DNA of 46,168 bases from an uncultured Lachnospiraceae bacterium. Its GTDB lineage: Bacteria; Bacillota; Clostridia; Lachnospirales; Lachnospiraceae. The position numbers and the translations under genes were made by a program. Below, one piece after another: positions 26,275-35,519 of the stretch. Position 1 is the first letter of the stretch, and every line of letters starts with the position of its first letter. The notes under the pieces were generated by a model. That model did no database searches. It was not told the DNA's origin and worked only from the letters and a program-made list of their open reading frames with translations. Location of the stretch: positions 1 to 46,168 of the forward strand of contig CACYXH010000052.1 in assembly GCA_902778245.1 (NCBI GenBank), read 5' to 3'.

Positions 26275-26290
26275 GACGGAAACCGAGGAA
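26071..26290 (+). repeat. Thr-Glu coding repeat carrying the kinase frameshift
   Basis: Repeats of GAGACCGAGACGGAAAC with one irregular GAGAGAGACC at 26245-26254. Upstream of this point the kinase frame reads Thr-Glu; downstream only the +1-shifted frame does. Simple GA repeats are prone to strand slippage. Confidence 0.92.
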
Positions 26291-27496
26291 CGATATATTA
26301 GAGTAGACGGAGTTTTAAGTTATAGCATTACAGAGGGAGAAACAATAAATGTAAGTATTGACAGCAACATAGATGATATTACTACGGAGTATGACGATAA
26401 ACTGCTTGCTGTATCCTGGGAGGGAAGTCAACTCAGAATAAAAGCAATACAGGCGGATAATGATTGGCATACAGTAGCTCTCAGCAATGCGGATGGAAGC
26501 GTATCGGTATCCCTCAATGTCCGTACGGAAATAATTTTGCCGGATACCCGCATATACGGGAAGCTGAAACGGCCCAGCGACGGGGAAGTGGTTGATAATG
26601 AAATGGGCATCTCCGGCTGGATACTGACCAGTGAAGAGGTAGGAGATATTGCGGCATTTGCAGATGTGTTTTCGCAGGGGGCTGTTGTGGAGTCATATGA
26701 ACTCACAAACCTGAAGAGTATGGGAGAAAACACTTTTGAGAAACAGAAAAACAAAAATGCGGAAGAAATCGTTGCAGAGAATGGATATGAGATAAAAAAT
26801 CAGCATGACATATCACAGCTTGAGGAAGGAGACTATACTCTGGAGATTCGAGTGGTCGAGGAAGAAACCGGTGAGGAAGAAGTGATGGATACAATATCAT
26901 TTTCTGTTTCACATGGGAGAGCTTTGGATGATGAAGGACTTCGCAGACTCCTGGGAGAAGAGACAGAGCAGGCTGCGGATAGCACGTACTTCTTGGATGA
27001 ACAAAATGGCTTTGCGATAGGGATGGATGAAAACGGGATGATATCTGCTAACGCGGAGCAGATCATCTTTACCGGGTGGCTGAATTCCGTGGAAGGTACA
27101 GGATTAAGCGCGTTTTTCTATATTGACGGAGAACCGTACACGAGAGACAGGATTGTTGAACTGGGTGGAGATGTATCAATCGAGCAGGTTCCTCGAAACA
27201 TTGAGACGATCGGGACGAAGCTGCGTGGTATGGAGATACAAAACCAGGAGGAGGCAGGATTTATAATCGGTATGAAGCTTCCTTTTCTGGACGTAGGAGA
27301 GCATACGATTGGATTTTCTTATAATGTAGCAGTGCCTGGACAGGAAGTAGAGACGGTGGATTTGAGCGCTGTTTCTATGACTATTGATCCGTCCATAAGC
27401 ATAAAAGAAAACGCAGCTGATCAGATAAAGGATACTTGGGCGCGTGAGATGCCGGATTATGAGGAAACAGAGAAGGAGACCGAGTCAGAGGGTTGA
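26249..27496 (+). CDS. Extracellular part of the Ser/Thr kinase, displaced frame
   Basis: The open frame formally extends to 26081, but there it reads the repeat as an Arg/Lys/Pro shadow; genuine coding resumes at 26249 with ETETE. It has no ribosome site or signal peptide of its own. A beta-rich domain follows (SYSITEGETINVSIDSNI, then DDKLLAVSWEGSQLRI), resembling bacterial Ig-like folds, then two related units introduced by RIYGKLKRPSDGEV and GFAIGMDENGMI. It most likely is the sensor or interaction domain of the kinase at 24874. It ends four bases before the next gene, consistent with one continuous operon. Confidence 0.75.
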   Translation, partial: ETETETETETETEERYIRVDGVLSYSITEGETINVSIDSNIDDITTEYDDKLLAVSWEGSQLRIKAIQADNDWHTVALSNADGSVSVSLNVRTEIILPDTRIYGKLKRPSDGEVVDNEMGISGWILTSEEVGDIAAFADVFSQGAVVESYELTNLKSMGENTFEKQKNKNAEEIVAENGYEIKNQHDISQLEEGDYTLEIRVVEEETGEEEVMDTISFSVSHGRALDDEGLRRLLGEETEQAADSTYFLDEQNGFAIGMDENGMISANAEQIIFTGWLNSVEGTGLSAFFYIDGEPYTRDRIVELGGDVSIEQVPRNIETIGTKLRGMEIQNQEEAGFIIGMKLPFLDVGEHTIGFSYNVAVPGQEVETVDLSAVSMTIDPSISIKENAADQIKDTWAREMPDYEETEKETESEG

Positions 27497-27500
27497 AAAT

Positions 27501-29165
27501 ATGAAGAGAGCAAAGGAAAGACATTCCCGGATAAAAATTTTTTATCATTTCTTTTTATACTCAATTGTAATGTTCGCTATAGTTTTACCGATAAAGGTGA
27601 ACGCAGAGCCAACGGTAACCAGGGTGTTTACACAGCAGGGCAGTCCGAGCGTTATGTGGTATGTAAGCGGTATGGAAGGCACTCTGGGTGAAGTTGGGGC
27701 GGCGATAGGGACGATCCCCTGTGAAATTGTGGCATGTGGGAAAATACGGGAGGAATCTGACCTGGCTTTCCGCACCATTGTTTTGCTTGATAATTCTCTG
27801 TCGATCAGTCAGCCTAATCGGGAAAAAGCAAAGGAATTAGTGTCACAGGTAATAAAAAATCATGCAGAGAGGGAGACATTTGAAATCTATACTTTTTCTA
27901 CCGAGCTTCATCAGATAGGGAGCGGAACAAATTATGATGAGCTGATCTTGGCGGTGCAAAATGTTGCGTTTGAGAATCAGGATGCTTATCTGATTGAATG
28001 TGTTGCCCAGATTTTGAGTGACATCGGAAAGGATGGAGCTCAGTATTATAACCGTATCCTGCTGATTTCAGATGGAGTAGATGACAATGTATCCGGACGG
28101 ACCTTTTCAGAACTTATGGATATGCTGGAAGATGATGACTATCGGTGTCCGATTCATACCATCGCGTCAATATGGGAGAAAGATAAGACGGGAGTGAAAG
28201 ATCTTTCAGCTCTTTCCAGAAAAGTGGGAGCGCAGTCATTTATTATAGATGAATATGAAGATATCTCCCAGATTGTATCGCAAATCGATTCAGATTATGA
28301 TGCGGACTATTTTATGTTTGATCTTCCGCTGGAAGAGAAAGACGGAACCGTCAAGCTCTTGCAGCTTGAGGTGAACACTTCCCAAGGGACTTTTCGTGTG
28401 GCACGTGAGATAAACACGCCAACCCGCACGCAGGAGGAAGAGGATTTTCTTAATGAGCAAGTGCAAACTGATACAGAAGATGGAACAGACATAGTGGAGG
28501 AGGTGGAAGATCAACCGATTACGGAAGCTCCCAAGAGGGTGCTTGTGATCGTCGAACCGGATGGGCAGGAGGAGACAGAAGCAAAGAGTGAACTGGAAAC
28601 TTCCTCGGGTAAATATCCGCTTTCTGTATTTATAGGAATAGGAATTGGGGTCGCGGCACTTCTCTTGGCACTTCTGCTTTTGCTGATAACCCGAAGAAGG
28701 CGAAAATCTGTCTGGGATGATGATTTTGATTACTGGAAACAGAATGAAAATGATAGAAGACAAAAGGACACTGACGAAGAACGGGAACAGAGAGAAATGA
28801 CCTACATGGAAGAACATCCGGATTCTCATAACGGGGATACGGTGGGTATGTGGGATAACATTGGCGGAGGTTCCGGAAAGAATATTATATTGAACGGGAT
28901 CGATAATAACAGTCACTATGATTTTGTCCTGCGGTATGAGACCTTGATTGGGCGTGACAGTTTGTGTACCGTTGTGCTTAAGGACAAGAAAGTTTCCAGA
29001 AAGCATTGCCAACTGATAGCGAGAGAAGAGGAACTGTATATTGAGGACATGGGGTCCAAGAATGGGACATTTGTAAACGGGGAGAGAGTGATAGGAGAGA
29101 TGCCGATACATTCCGGTGACATTTTGAAAGTAGGAGATACTAGTTTTAAGGTAGGAGTTATATAG
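27501..29165 (+). CDS. Second vWA domain - TM - FHA membrane protein
   Basis: 554 residues from ATG 27501, which gives a signal sequence (KIFYHFFLYSIVMFAIVL...VNAEP); the frame open to 27444 is an overlap. The extracellular vWA domain carries DNSLS at 97-101 and LLISDGVDDN. A transmembrane helix (YPLSVFIGIGIGVAALLLA) lies near residues 373-398. The cytoplasmic C-terminus is a canonical FHA domain: TLIGRDS near 482, VSRKHCQLIA, GSKNGTFVNGE. It is a paralogue in architecture of the protein at 20645, on the other side of the phosphatase-kinase pair, and probably binds phosphothreonine made by that kinase. Confidence 0.87.
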   Translation: MKRAKERHSRIKIFYHFFLYSIVMFAIVLPIKVNAEPTVTRVFTQQGSPSVMWYVSGMEGTLGEVGAAIGTIPCEIVACGKIREESDLAFRTIVLLDNSLSISQPNREKAKELVSQVIKNHAERETFEIYTFSTELHQIGSGTNYDELILAVQNVAFENQDAYLIECVAQILSDIGKDGAQYYNRILLISDGVDDNVSGRTFSELMDMLEDDDYRCPIHTIASIWEKDKTGVKDLSALSRKVGAQSFIIDEYEDISQIVSQIDSDYDADYFMFDLPLEEKDGTVKLLQLEVNTSQGTFRVAREINTPTRTQEEEDFLNEQVQTDTEDGTDIVEEVEDQPITEAPKRVLVIVEPDGQEETEAKSELETSSGKYPLSVFIGIGIGVAALLLALLLLLITRRRRKSVWDDDFDYWKQNENDRRQKDTDEEREQREMTYMEEHPDSHNGDTVGMWDNIGGGSGKNIILNGIDNNSHYDFVLRYETLIGRDSLCTVVLKDKKVSRKHCQLIAREEELYIEDMGSKNGTFVNGERVIGEMPIHSGDILKVGDTSFKVGVI

Positions 29166-29178
29166 CGGGTAGAAAGTT

Positions 29179-29754
29179 ATGAGAGTAACGGGAGATATGA
29201 TTTGGATAATCGCAGAAGGGGTTCTGTTGATTTTGCTGTTGACTTTAAATATTTATGTGTTTCGCAAGAGAAAAGGAATCGCAAATCGAAAGAATATGGA
29301 GGAGCTTCAGAATAGAGAAACGGAACTTGAACGGATGCTGATGAATCCGGTGGCAGGGCAGATCGGAGCCGGGGGAAGACAGCTTCGGCCATACGAAGAA
29401 AAATATATGTCCGAGAGCAAGAGTATAAGTAACTCCCCCGGAGGCGTTCAGGTTGAATTGATCGTAAGATCTCCCATATCAGAAAAGAAGTACTTTGTTA
29501 CAATTCAGGGACAGATGACAATCGGCACCGCGCCAACCAGTGAGCTTATCATTGATAGCCATTCAGCGTCCGGAATGGAATGTATATTGTCCCAAAAGGG
29601 CGATAACCTTATGTTCCGGAATGTGAATAAAGGTAAAGTGGTTGCAGAGCGGAATCACACAAAAAAGACATTAATGGACGATGAGTCGGTACGCGTGCAC
29701 TCAAGTGACAGATTTTATTTGGAAGATACCGTAGTAGAAATCAGATTTGTATAG
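29179..29754 (+). CDS. Small TM-FHA-like protein
   Basis: 191 residues with one N-terminal transmembrane helix (IAEGVLLILLLTLNIYVF) and a C-terminal domain with the FHA layout: FVTIQGQMTIGTAPTSEL, HSASGMECILSQKG, VRVHSSDRFYLED. The usual Arg after the first Gly and the SxxH motif are altered (GTAPTS, SASGME), so phosphopeptide binding may be lost and the domain may be structural. It directly precedes the EssC gene, whose N-terminus is also FHA-like. The ribosome site is weak. Confidence 0.75.
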   Translation: MRVTGDMIWIIAEGVLLILLLTLNIYVFRKRKGIANRKNMEELQNRETELERMLMNPVAGQIGAGGRQLRPYEEKYMSESKSISNSPGGVQVELIVRSPISEKKYFVTIQGQMTIGTAPTSELIIDSHSASGMECILSQKGDNLMFRNVNKGKVVAERNHTKKTLMDDESVRVHSSDRFYLEDTVVEIRFV

Positions 29755-29772
29755 GCACAGGAGAATGGATAA

Positions 29773-32700
29773 ATGGGAATGATCGTATCGGTATACACAA
29801 AAGAATATTTTCATGAGTTTGTGCTTCCTCCGATCAACAATTCGGATTATACACTAAATATTTATCGAAATCGCTTTAAGTTAAGAGAAGATATCTCAGT
29901 ACAGCTTGAGGTAATCGATGACTGTTGGAAAATATGTCCGGATGAAAAGTACAAAATATACAAAGGGGAAGAAATCCGGGAATCCTATGTTTTAAAGGAG
30001 AGCGATGCACTAAAACTGGTCTCGATGAACAACGATCAGATTACTCTTTTGATCAGGGAAGTGGAAAGTCCATTCATTGTGTACAAAAAGTACGATATTT
30101 CCCACATAGACAGGATAACGATCGGCAAAAATGCGGATAATCTGATCTGCTGTGATTCTCTGGGCATGATATCTGCGGTTCATGCCATTTTACGAAAACA
30201 GGGAGGCAAGTGGTTTATAAAAAATCAAGGCTCGAACGGATTGTATTTGAATTCCGGCTGGACTTCATCAGGCGCTAAGCTTCAATTTGGCGATTTTATT
30301 AACATTATCGGTCTTCATATTGTATTCTTGGGAAATTATCTTGCCATAGATACATTAAATGAAAGAATCCATGTAAATGAAGGTGTATTGAAAGCAGTAG
30401 ACTTAAATTATGACGAGGAGAAGCATGAACATGCGGCAAATTCGGAGGAACTTTCCGCACCTGCAGGACAGGCGAAAATTATGTTTCACAGATCCCCGAG
30501 AAATATAGAAAAGATAAATATGGATGAAATAGAGATAGAAGCGCCTCCAGCCACAGCCAAGACAAAAAGACCGCCGCTGCTTCTTACGATCGGTCCATCT
30601 TTTACCATGGCAATCCCAATGCTGCTGGGTTGCCTGTTAATGGTTTATGCGTCCAGAGTTTCTGGTGGAAGTTCAGGATTGTTTATGTATTCTGGCCTTG
30701 TGATGGCCGGTTCCTCTGCTGTAATAGGTGTATTCTGGGCAATGGCTAATATGAGATATCAAAAAAGAGCGGAACAGGAGGAGGAAGCTCACAGATTTGA
30801 CGCATATGGAAAATATCTTGTAGAAAAGACGGAGACGATACGTGAAAAGTATGAAAGTAATACCAGGGCGCTGCAATCAATGTATCCAGCGGCGGAGGTA
30901 TGTGCTTCTTATAATGAAACAACCCCTGAGCTTTGGAACAGGAATTTTTCCCATGAAGATTTTTTAAAATGCAGGCTCGGACTGGGCAATCTGCCGTTCC
31001 AGGTCTCAATCAACGTTCCGAAAAAGAAATTTACGCTGCATAAGGACTTGCTGGAAGAGAAACCATATACGCTTCGGGATAATTTTAAGATGTTGTACAA
31101 AGTACCTATTTTGATGGATATTATACATCATCCGATGACAGGTATTGTAGGAGGAAAGGATAAGAAAGGGGCACTTGAGATTGCAAGGATACTTTGTACA
31201 CAGATTGCGGCGACCCATTGCTATACAGATGTAAAAATGGCATTTATCTATGATTCGTCGAAATCGGAGGATGCCGGTCTGTGGGATTTTGCAAAATGGT
31301 TTCCACATACCTGGGCTGAGGACCGCAAAATCCGTTATATCGCATCGGAAAAAACACAGATCAGTGATGTGTGTTATGAACTTACGAAAATCTTTCGCCA
31401 GAGAAACGAAGAGATGACGGACAGTACAGAAGAAGTGATAAAAAAACCTTACTTTGTTCTGTTTCTGACGGATATCTCACTGGTAGAGGAAGAACTACTC
31501 TCGAAATATATCTTTGACAAAGACGAAAAACTTGGTTTTTCTGTGTTTATTCTTTCCGATACTTATGAGCATCTGCCCAATGCCTGCGATTATATTATTC
31601 AGAATGATGGATTTTATCAGGGTATTTACAATGTTTCCGCACAGAAAGAAGAACGGATAGACATTACCTTTGACAAACTGGACGAAGGGGAATTGCAAAA
31701 GCTATCCCGCCGTCTGGCAAATATTGAAGTGCAGGAGCTTGAAACCGGCGGAGAGATTCCAACAGCATTGACTTTCTTTGAAATGTATGGCGTTTCAAGA
31801 CCTCAGGAGTTGAACGCGCAGGAACGGTGGTTGAAGAATCGTACCTATGACAATATTCGTGGAATGATCGGGCAGAAAGCCGGAGGGGTGCCATGCTTTA
31901 TGGATGTGCATGAAAAGTATCACGGTCCCCATGGCCTGGTAGCGGGTACGACAGGTTCCGGTAAAAGCGAGACCCTGCAGACCTATATGTTGTCTCTGGC
32001 ACTGAACTACAGTCCGGATGATGTTGGCTTCTTTATTATCGATTATAAGGGGGGAGGTATGGCACATCTGTTTGACGGGCTTCCGCATCTGGTTGGACAG
32101 ATATCCAATCTATCAGGAAATCAGGTTCACAGGGCAATGGTTTCCATCAAGAGCGAGAACAGGCGCAGACAGCGAATCTTTAATGAGAACGGAGTTAACA
32201 ATATTAATGCATATACCAGGCTGGTCAAGAACAAAGAGGCAACGCAGCCGATACCGCATTTGTTTATCATCATAGATGAGTTTGCGGAGCTGAAAAAAGA
32301 AGAACCGGATTTCATGAGAGAGTTGATTAGTGTTGCGCAGGTAGGGCGAAGCCTTGGCGTGCATTTAATCCTGGCAACGCAAAAACCTAGCGGAACGGTA
32401 GATGATAACATCTGGAGTAATTCAAAATTTCGTTTGTGCCTGAGGGTGCAGGATAAAGAAGACAGTATGGATATGCTACATAAGCCGGATGCCGCTTATA
32501 TTACCCAGGCCGGACGCTGTTATTTGCAGGTAGGAAGCGATGAAGTGTATGAACTGTTTCAATCAGGATGGAGCGGAGCTCCCTATGATGAGACGCTGGA
32601 GACTGGATCAACCGAGATTGCCCGTTTGTTGATGCTTACAGGTAAAGTGGATGTTGTGGGCGGACATATTAAGGCAGCGCAAAAAGATATTGCCACAAGA

Positions 32701-34785
32701 AATTGGCTGAACGGATTGTTGTCCTGTGTAGATGAAGCCTTGAAGCTACAAGATATTCCGGTGGAGAATATGACAAAAACGCAGGATGATCTTCAGAAGT
32801 TTACCAAAACTGTTTTTGGAATAATTGCTGCGAGAGGGATTGACTATGAGGCAGGAAGGTATAATCAGGAACGGCTTGAAAATCTAATCAGACTGTATGG
32901 CACTGAATGGAAGATGCAGGAGGATGTGGTGGGAACTATTATGCGGCACGCCCAGATGGACAGCATCAAATTGCCCACACCAAAGGAAAAAACACAATTG
33001 GATTCGGTGCTTCAGTATCTGGCAAAGACATCCCGGCAAAATGGGTATCTGCAGAATCATCAGCTGTGGATGCCGATACTTCCGGAACGAATCTATATGA
33101 GTGAGTTCAGCGAGTTTAATGAAACCGCTTTCCGAGACGGAATATGGAAAGAAAAGAAAGGTGTCTGGGATCTGGATGTGGTGATCGGTAAAATGGATGA
33201 TCCTACAAATCAATCCCAGCCGCCGCTTCATATTTCCTTTTCTGAGGGCGGGCATATGGCTGTAATCGGCTCTGTTGTCAGTGGAAAAAGTACACTGATC
33301 CAGTCGCTGCTATATGCAATGACAATGAAGTACACGCCCCAATATATCAATGTGTATGGAATCGATTTTAGCAGCAAAATGATGAGCGCATTCGAAAGAG
33401 CGCCGCAGATTGGCGGCATTGCTTATGAGGGTGATGACGAAAAAATAGCGAAACTCTTTCACATGCTGGAAGAGATCCTTGAAGAAAGGAAAGTATTGCT
33501 GCGCGGTGGAAATTATAGTCAGTATGTCCAGGTACATGGTGTAACGATACCTGCCATTTTTCTGGTTATTGATAACTTCTCCGCATTTAAAGAAAAAACG
33601 GAAGATAAGTATGAAAGCACAATTATTACTTTATCAAAGGAAGGAGTGAGCCATGGCATTTATCTTGTGATATCAGCAGGTGGATTCAGTATGAATGAGT
33701 TGCCAGGACGTATTGCGGAAAATATTCGAACTGTGGTTTGCTTGGAGATGCCGGATCGCTATGCTTACGGAGATGTGCTTCATACCATGAAGATTGATGT
33801 TTTGCCCGAAACTGGGATCAAGGGCAGAGGACTTGCATACAATGAGGGACAGATTCTGGAGTATCAGGTGGCACTGGCGTTAGAGGCAGAGGATGATTAT
33901 CAGAGAATGGAGCGGATCTTTGAGCTTGCTGGAGTGATGGAAAATGCATGGACAGGTTTGCGCGCCAGAAAAATCCCCGAGATTCCGGAGAAACCGGTAT
34001 GGACGGAGTTCGCAATGTTGGATGAAGTGAAAAAGGATGCTTCGGATACAAGATATCTGCCGGTTGGATACAATGCAGAAAGCGCGGAAATCTATAGTAT
34101 TAACTTGAGCCAGACGTACTGTTATCTGATTACAGGAGCCCTCAGAACTGGTAAGCGTAACTTTATGAAGGTTATGATCGAAGCCTCGAGAATGAAGGAG
34201 GCGGACATTTATATTATTGATGCCGGAGCAGATATGAATATCTTTGCTGCATGCCAGGATGTCCATTTTGTTAGGAATGAGGACGAATTATTTGCTTTCT
34301 TTATGGATAAGCTGACGCCGGTGTTTCAGGCAAGGAACAAGGTGAAAAAGGATCTCGAATCTCAAGGGGCGGAAGAAGAAGAACTTTTTGAGGCGGCTGC
34401 TTTGGAGAAACCTATATTTATTTATATTGTCGATTTTCCGTGGTTTATTGCGCAGCTCTATCAGGACGATCGGGGTATGAGTGGTTTTATGGAAACTCTG
34501 TTTAAAAAGGGACGTTTTCATAATATTTATTTTATTGCGATCCTTTCTCTGGAAAACCGCGGAGACGTCATGGGGTATCAGGCATTCAGCGACTTTATAG
34601 ATTACCACACGGGTATTCACTTTGGAGGAAATGCGGTACAAAACACATTTCTTAGTTTTGATTATCTGGGCTATCAAAAGCAGTCAGCTGTATTGAGACC
34701 GGGAATTGGGCTGCTTCCGGATATCGCAGGAGAACATGAGGTTGAGCGGATTATTGTACCGCTCGCAAAGAAAAGGAGATCATAG
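29773..34785 (+). CDS. essC: EssC-type FtsK/SpoIIIE ATPase of a type VII secretion system
   Basis: A 1670-residue membrane ATPase, close to Gram-positive EssC/YukBA in length and plan. Residues 1-200 hold two FHA-like domains (the second with RITIGKNADN and SAVHAILRKQ). Two transmembrane helices lie near 275-320. Three FtsK-type ATPase modules follow. The first has Walker A GTTGSGKS at 725-732 and Walker B IIIDE ending at 836. The second has GSVVSGKS at 1166-1173 and LVIDN. The third has a degenerate GALRTGKR at 1455. EssC hexamers power export of WXG100 dimers and effectors. It is the one unmistakable core T7SS component here. Its position between FHA proteins and the WXG100 cluster supports phospho-regulated secretion. 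Confidence 0.95.
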   Translation: MGMIVSVYTKEYFHEFVLPPINNSDYTLNIYRNRFKLREDISVQLEVIDDCWKICPDEKYKIYKGEEIRESYVLKESDALKLVSMNNDQITLLIREVESPFIVYKKYDISHIDRITIGKNADNLICCDSLGMISAVHAILRKQGGKWFIKNQGSNGLYLNSGWTSSGAKLQFGDFINIIGLHIVFLGNYLAIDTLNERIHVNEGVLKAVDLNYDEEKHEHAANSEELSAPAGQAKIMFHRSPRNIEKINMDEIEIEAPPATAKTKRPPLLLTIGPSFTMAIPMLLGCLLMVYASRVSGGSSGLFMYSGLVMAGSSAVIGVFWAMANMRYQKRAEQEEEAHRFDAYGKYLVEKTETIREKYESNTRALQSMYPAAEVCASYNETTPELWNRNFSHEDFLKCRLGLGNLPFQVSINVPKKKFTLHKDLLEEKPYTLRDNFKMLYKVPILMDIIHHPMTGIVGGKDKKGALEIARILCTQIAATHCYTDVKMAFIYDSSKSEDAGLWDFAKWFPHTWAEDRKIRYIASEKTQISDVCYELTKIFRQRNEEMTDSTEEVIKKPYFVLFLTDISLVEEELLSKYIFDKDEKLGFSVFILSDTYEHLPNACDYIIQNDGFYQGIYNVSAQKEERIDITFDKLDEGELQKLSRRLANIEVQELETGGEIPTALTFFEMYGVSRPQELNAQERWLKNRTYDNIRGMIGQKAGGVPCFMDVHEKYHGPHGLVAGTTGSGKSETLQTYMLSLALNYSPDDVGFFIIDYKGGGMAHLFDGLPHLVGQISNLSGNQVHRAMVSIKSENRRRQRIFNENGVNNINAYTRLVKNKEATQPIPHLFIIIDEFAELKKEEPDFMRELISVAQVGRSLGVHLILATQKPSGTVDDNIWSNSKFRLCLRVQDKEDSMDMLHKPDAAYITQAGRCYLQVGSDEVYELFQSGWSGAPYDETLETGSTEIARLLMLTGKVDVVGGHIKAAQKDIATRNWLNGLLSCVDEALKLQDIPVENMTKTQDDLQKFTKTVFGIIAARGIDYEAGRYNQERLENLIRLYGTEWKMQEDVVGTIMRHAQMDSIKLPTPKEKTQLDSVLQYLAKTSRQNGYLQNHQLWMPILPERIYMSEFSEFNETAFRDGIWKEKKGVWDLDVVIGKMDDPTNQSQPPLHISFSEGGHMAVIGSVVSGKSTLIQSLLYAMTMKYTPQYINVYGIDFSSKMMSAFERAPQIGGIAYEGDDEKIAKLFHMLEEILEERKVLLRGGNYSQYVQVHGVTIPAIFLVIDNFSAFKEKTEDKYESTIITLSKEGVSHGIYLVISAGGFSMNELPGRIAENIRTVVCLEMPDRYAYGDVLHTMKIDVLPETGIKGRGLAYNEGQILEYQVALALEAEDDYQRMERIFELAGVMENAWTGLRARKIPEIPEKPVWTEFAMLDEVKKDASDTRYLPVGYNAESAEIYSINLSQTYCYLITGALRTGKRNFMKVMIEASRMKEADIYIIDAGADMNIFAACQDVHFVRNEDELFAFFMDKLTPVFQARNKVKKDLESQGAEEEELFEAAALEKPIFIYIVDFPWFIAQLYQDDRGMSGFMETLFKKGRFHNIYFIAILSLENRGDVMGYQAFSDFIDYHTGIHFGGNAVQNTFLSFDYLGYQKQSAVLRPGIGLLPDIAGEHEVERIIVPLAKKRRS

Positions 34786-34790
34786 AAAGT

Positions 34791-35519
34791 ATGATTTCAG
34801 CGTTGCTTATCGGTTCCAGGACGGAAGAAATCAGAAAACTTCAGAACGATATCCGAAAAGTAATAGCGGTCAGTTCTGACGAAAAAATGGGTTTTTTTGT
34901 TCTTCCTCCAGAGAAAAATATTCGGGGAAAACTGGAAAAGATTGATTTTTTACATGTTGCACTGATTGATGTGACAAGCGAAATAGGTATTGAGGCGTCC
35001 AAAGCAGTTCGACAAAAGTTCCCGGAAATTCAGATATTGGTGATAGCGAACACCATGATCTCGCCGGCAAAATACCTGATTCCAGAGATTCGGCCGAGTG
35101 CACTTCTATTGAGACCTTTTGAAGAAGAGCATGAGAAAAAAATTCTTTCAGATTTTTTCTTTTTTGCAACAAAACCATTACTCCGGACGCCGGAACAATA
35201 CTATTGGGCAAAAACCAGAGATGGAACGCAAAGAATACCTTACAATGCGATTCTCTGTTTTGAAGCCAGGGAGAAAAAGGTTTTTATTCGGACAAAAACT
35301 ATTGAATATGGGACAAGTGGAACAATAGAAAAACTTCTGGAAAAACTCCCGCAGAATTTTGCCCGCTGCCACAGGAGCTTTATCGTCAACAAGGATTATA
35401 TTGATCGTATCAGACTGACAGAAGGATATATCTATCTGAAGGGTTCCCTGATGATTCCGATATCCAGATCCTACAAATCAATGTTTAAGGAGCATAGCAA
35501 TCATAATGAATCTATATAA
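34791..35519 (+). CDS. LytTR-domain regulator with atypical receiver
   Basis: 242 residues. The C-terminal LytTR DNA-binding domain (about 145-240) shows RIPYNAILCFEAREKKVFI and FARCHRSFIVNKDYIDRI. The N-terminal half has the rough pattern of a response-regulator receiver: LIDV with Asp60 as possible phosphoacceptor, and LLLRPFEEE where KPF is usual. The N-terminal acidic pair is missing (ALLIGSRTEE), so classical phosphorylation is doubtful. No sensor kinase is encoded nearby. It starts six bases after essC and is likely the transcriptional regulator of the locus; binding sites were not identified. Confidence 0.82.
   Translation: MISALLIGSRTEEIRKLQNDIRKVIAVSSDEKMGFFVLPPEKNIRGKLEKIDFLHVALIDVTSEIGIEASKAVRQKFPEIQILVIANTMISPAKYLIPEIRPSALLLRPFEEEHEKKILSDFFFFATKPLLRTPEQYYWAKTRDGTQRIPYNAILCFEAREKKVFIRTKTIEYGTSGTIEKLLEKLPQNFARCHRSFIVNKDYIDRIRLTEGYIYLKGSLMIPISRSYKSMFKEHSNHNESI

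Noticed and set aside
26238..26275. Programmed ribosomal frameshifting in the kinase gene
   Set aside because: No slippery heptamer of the A/T-rich type and no downstream pseudoknot are apparent; a repeat-length mutation or sequence error explains it more simply.
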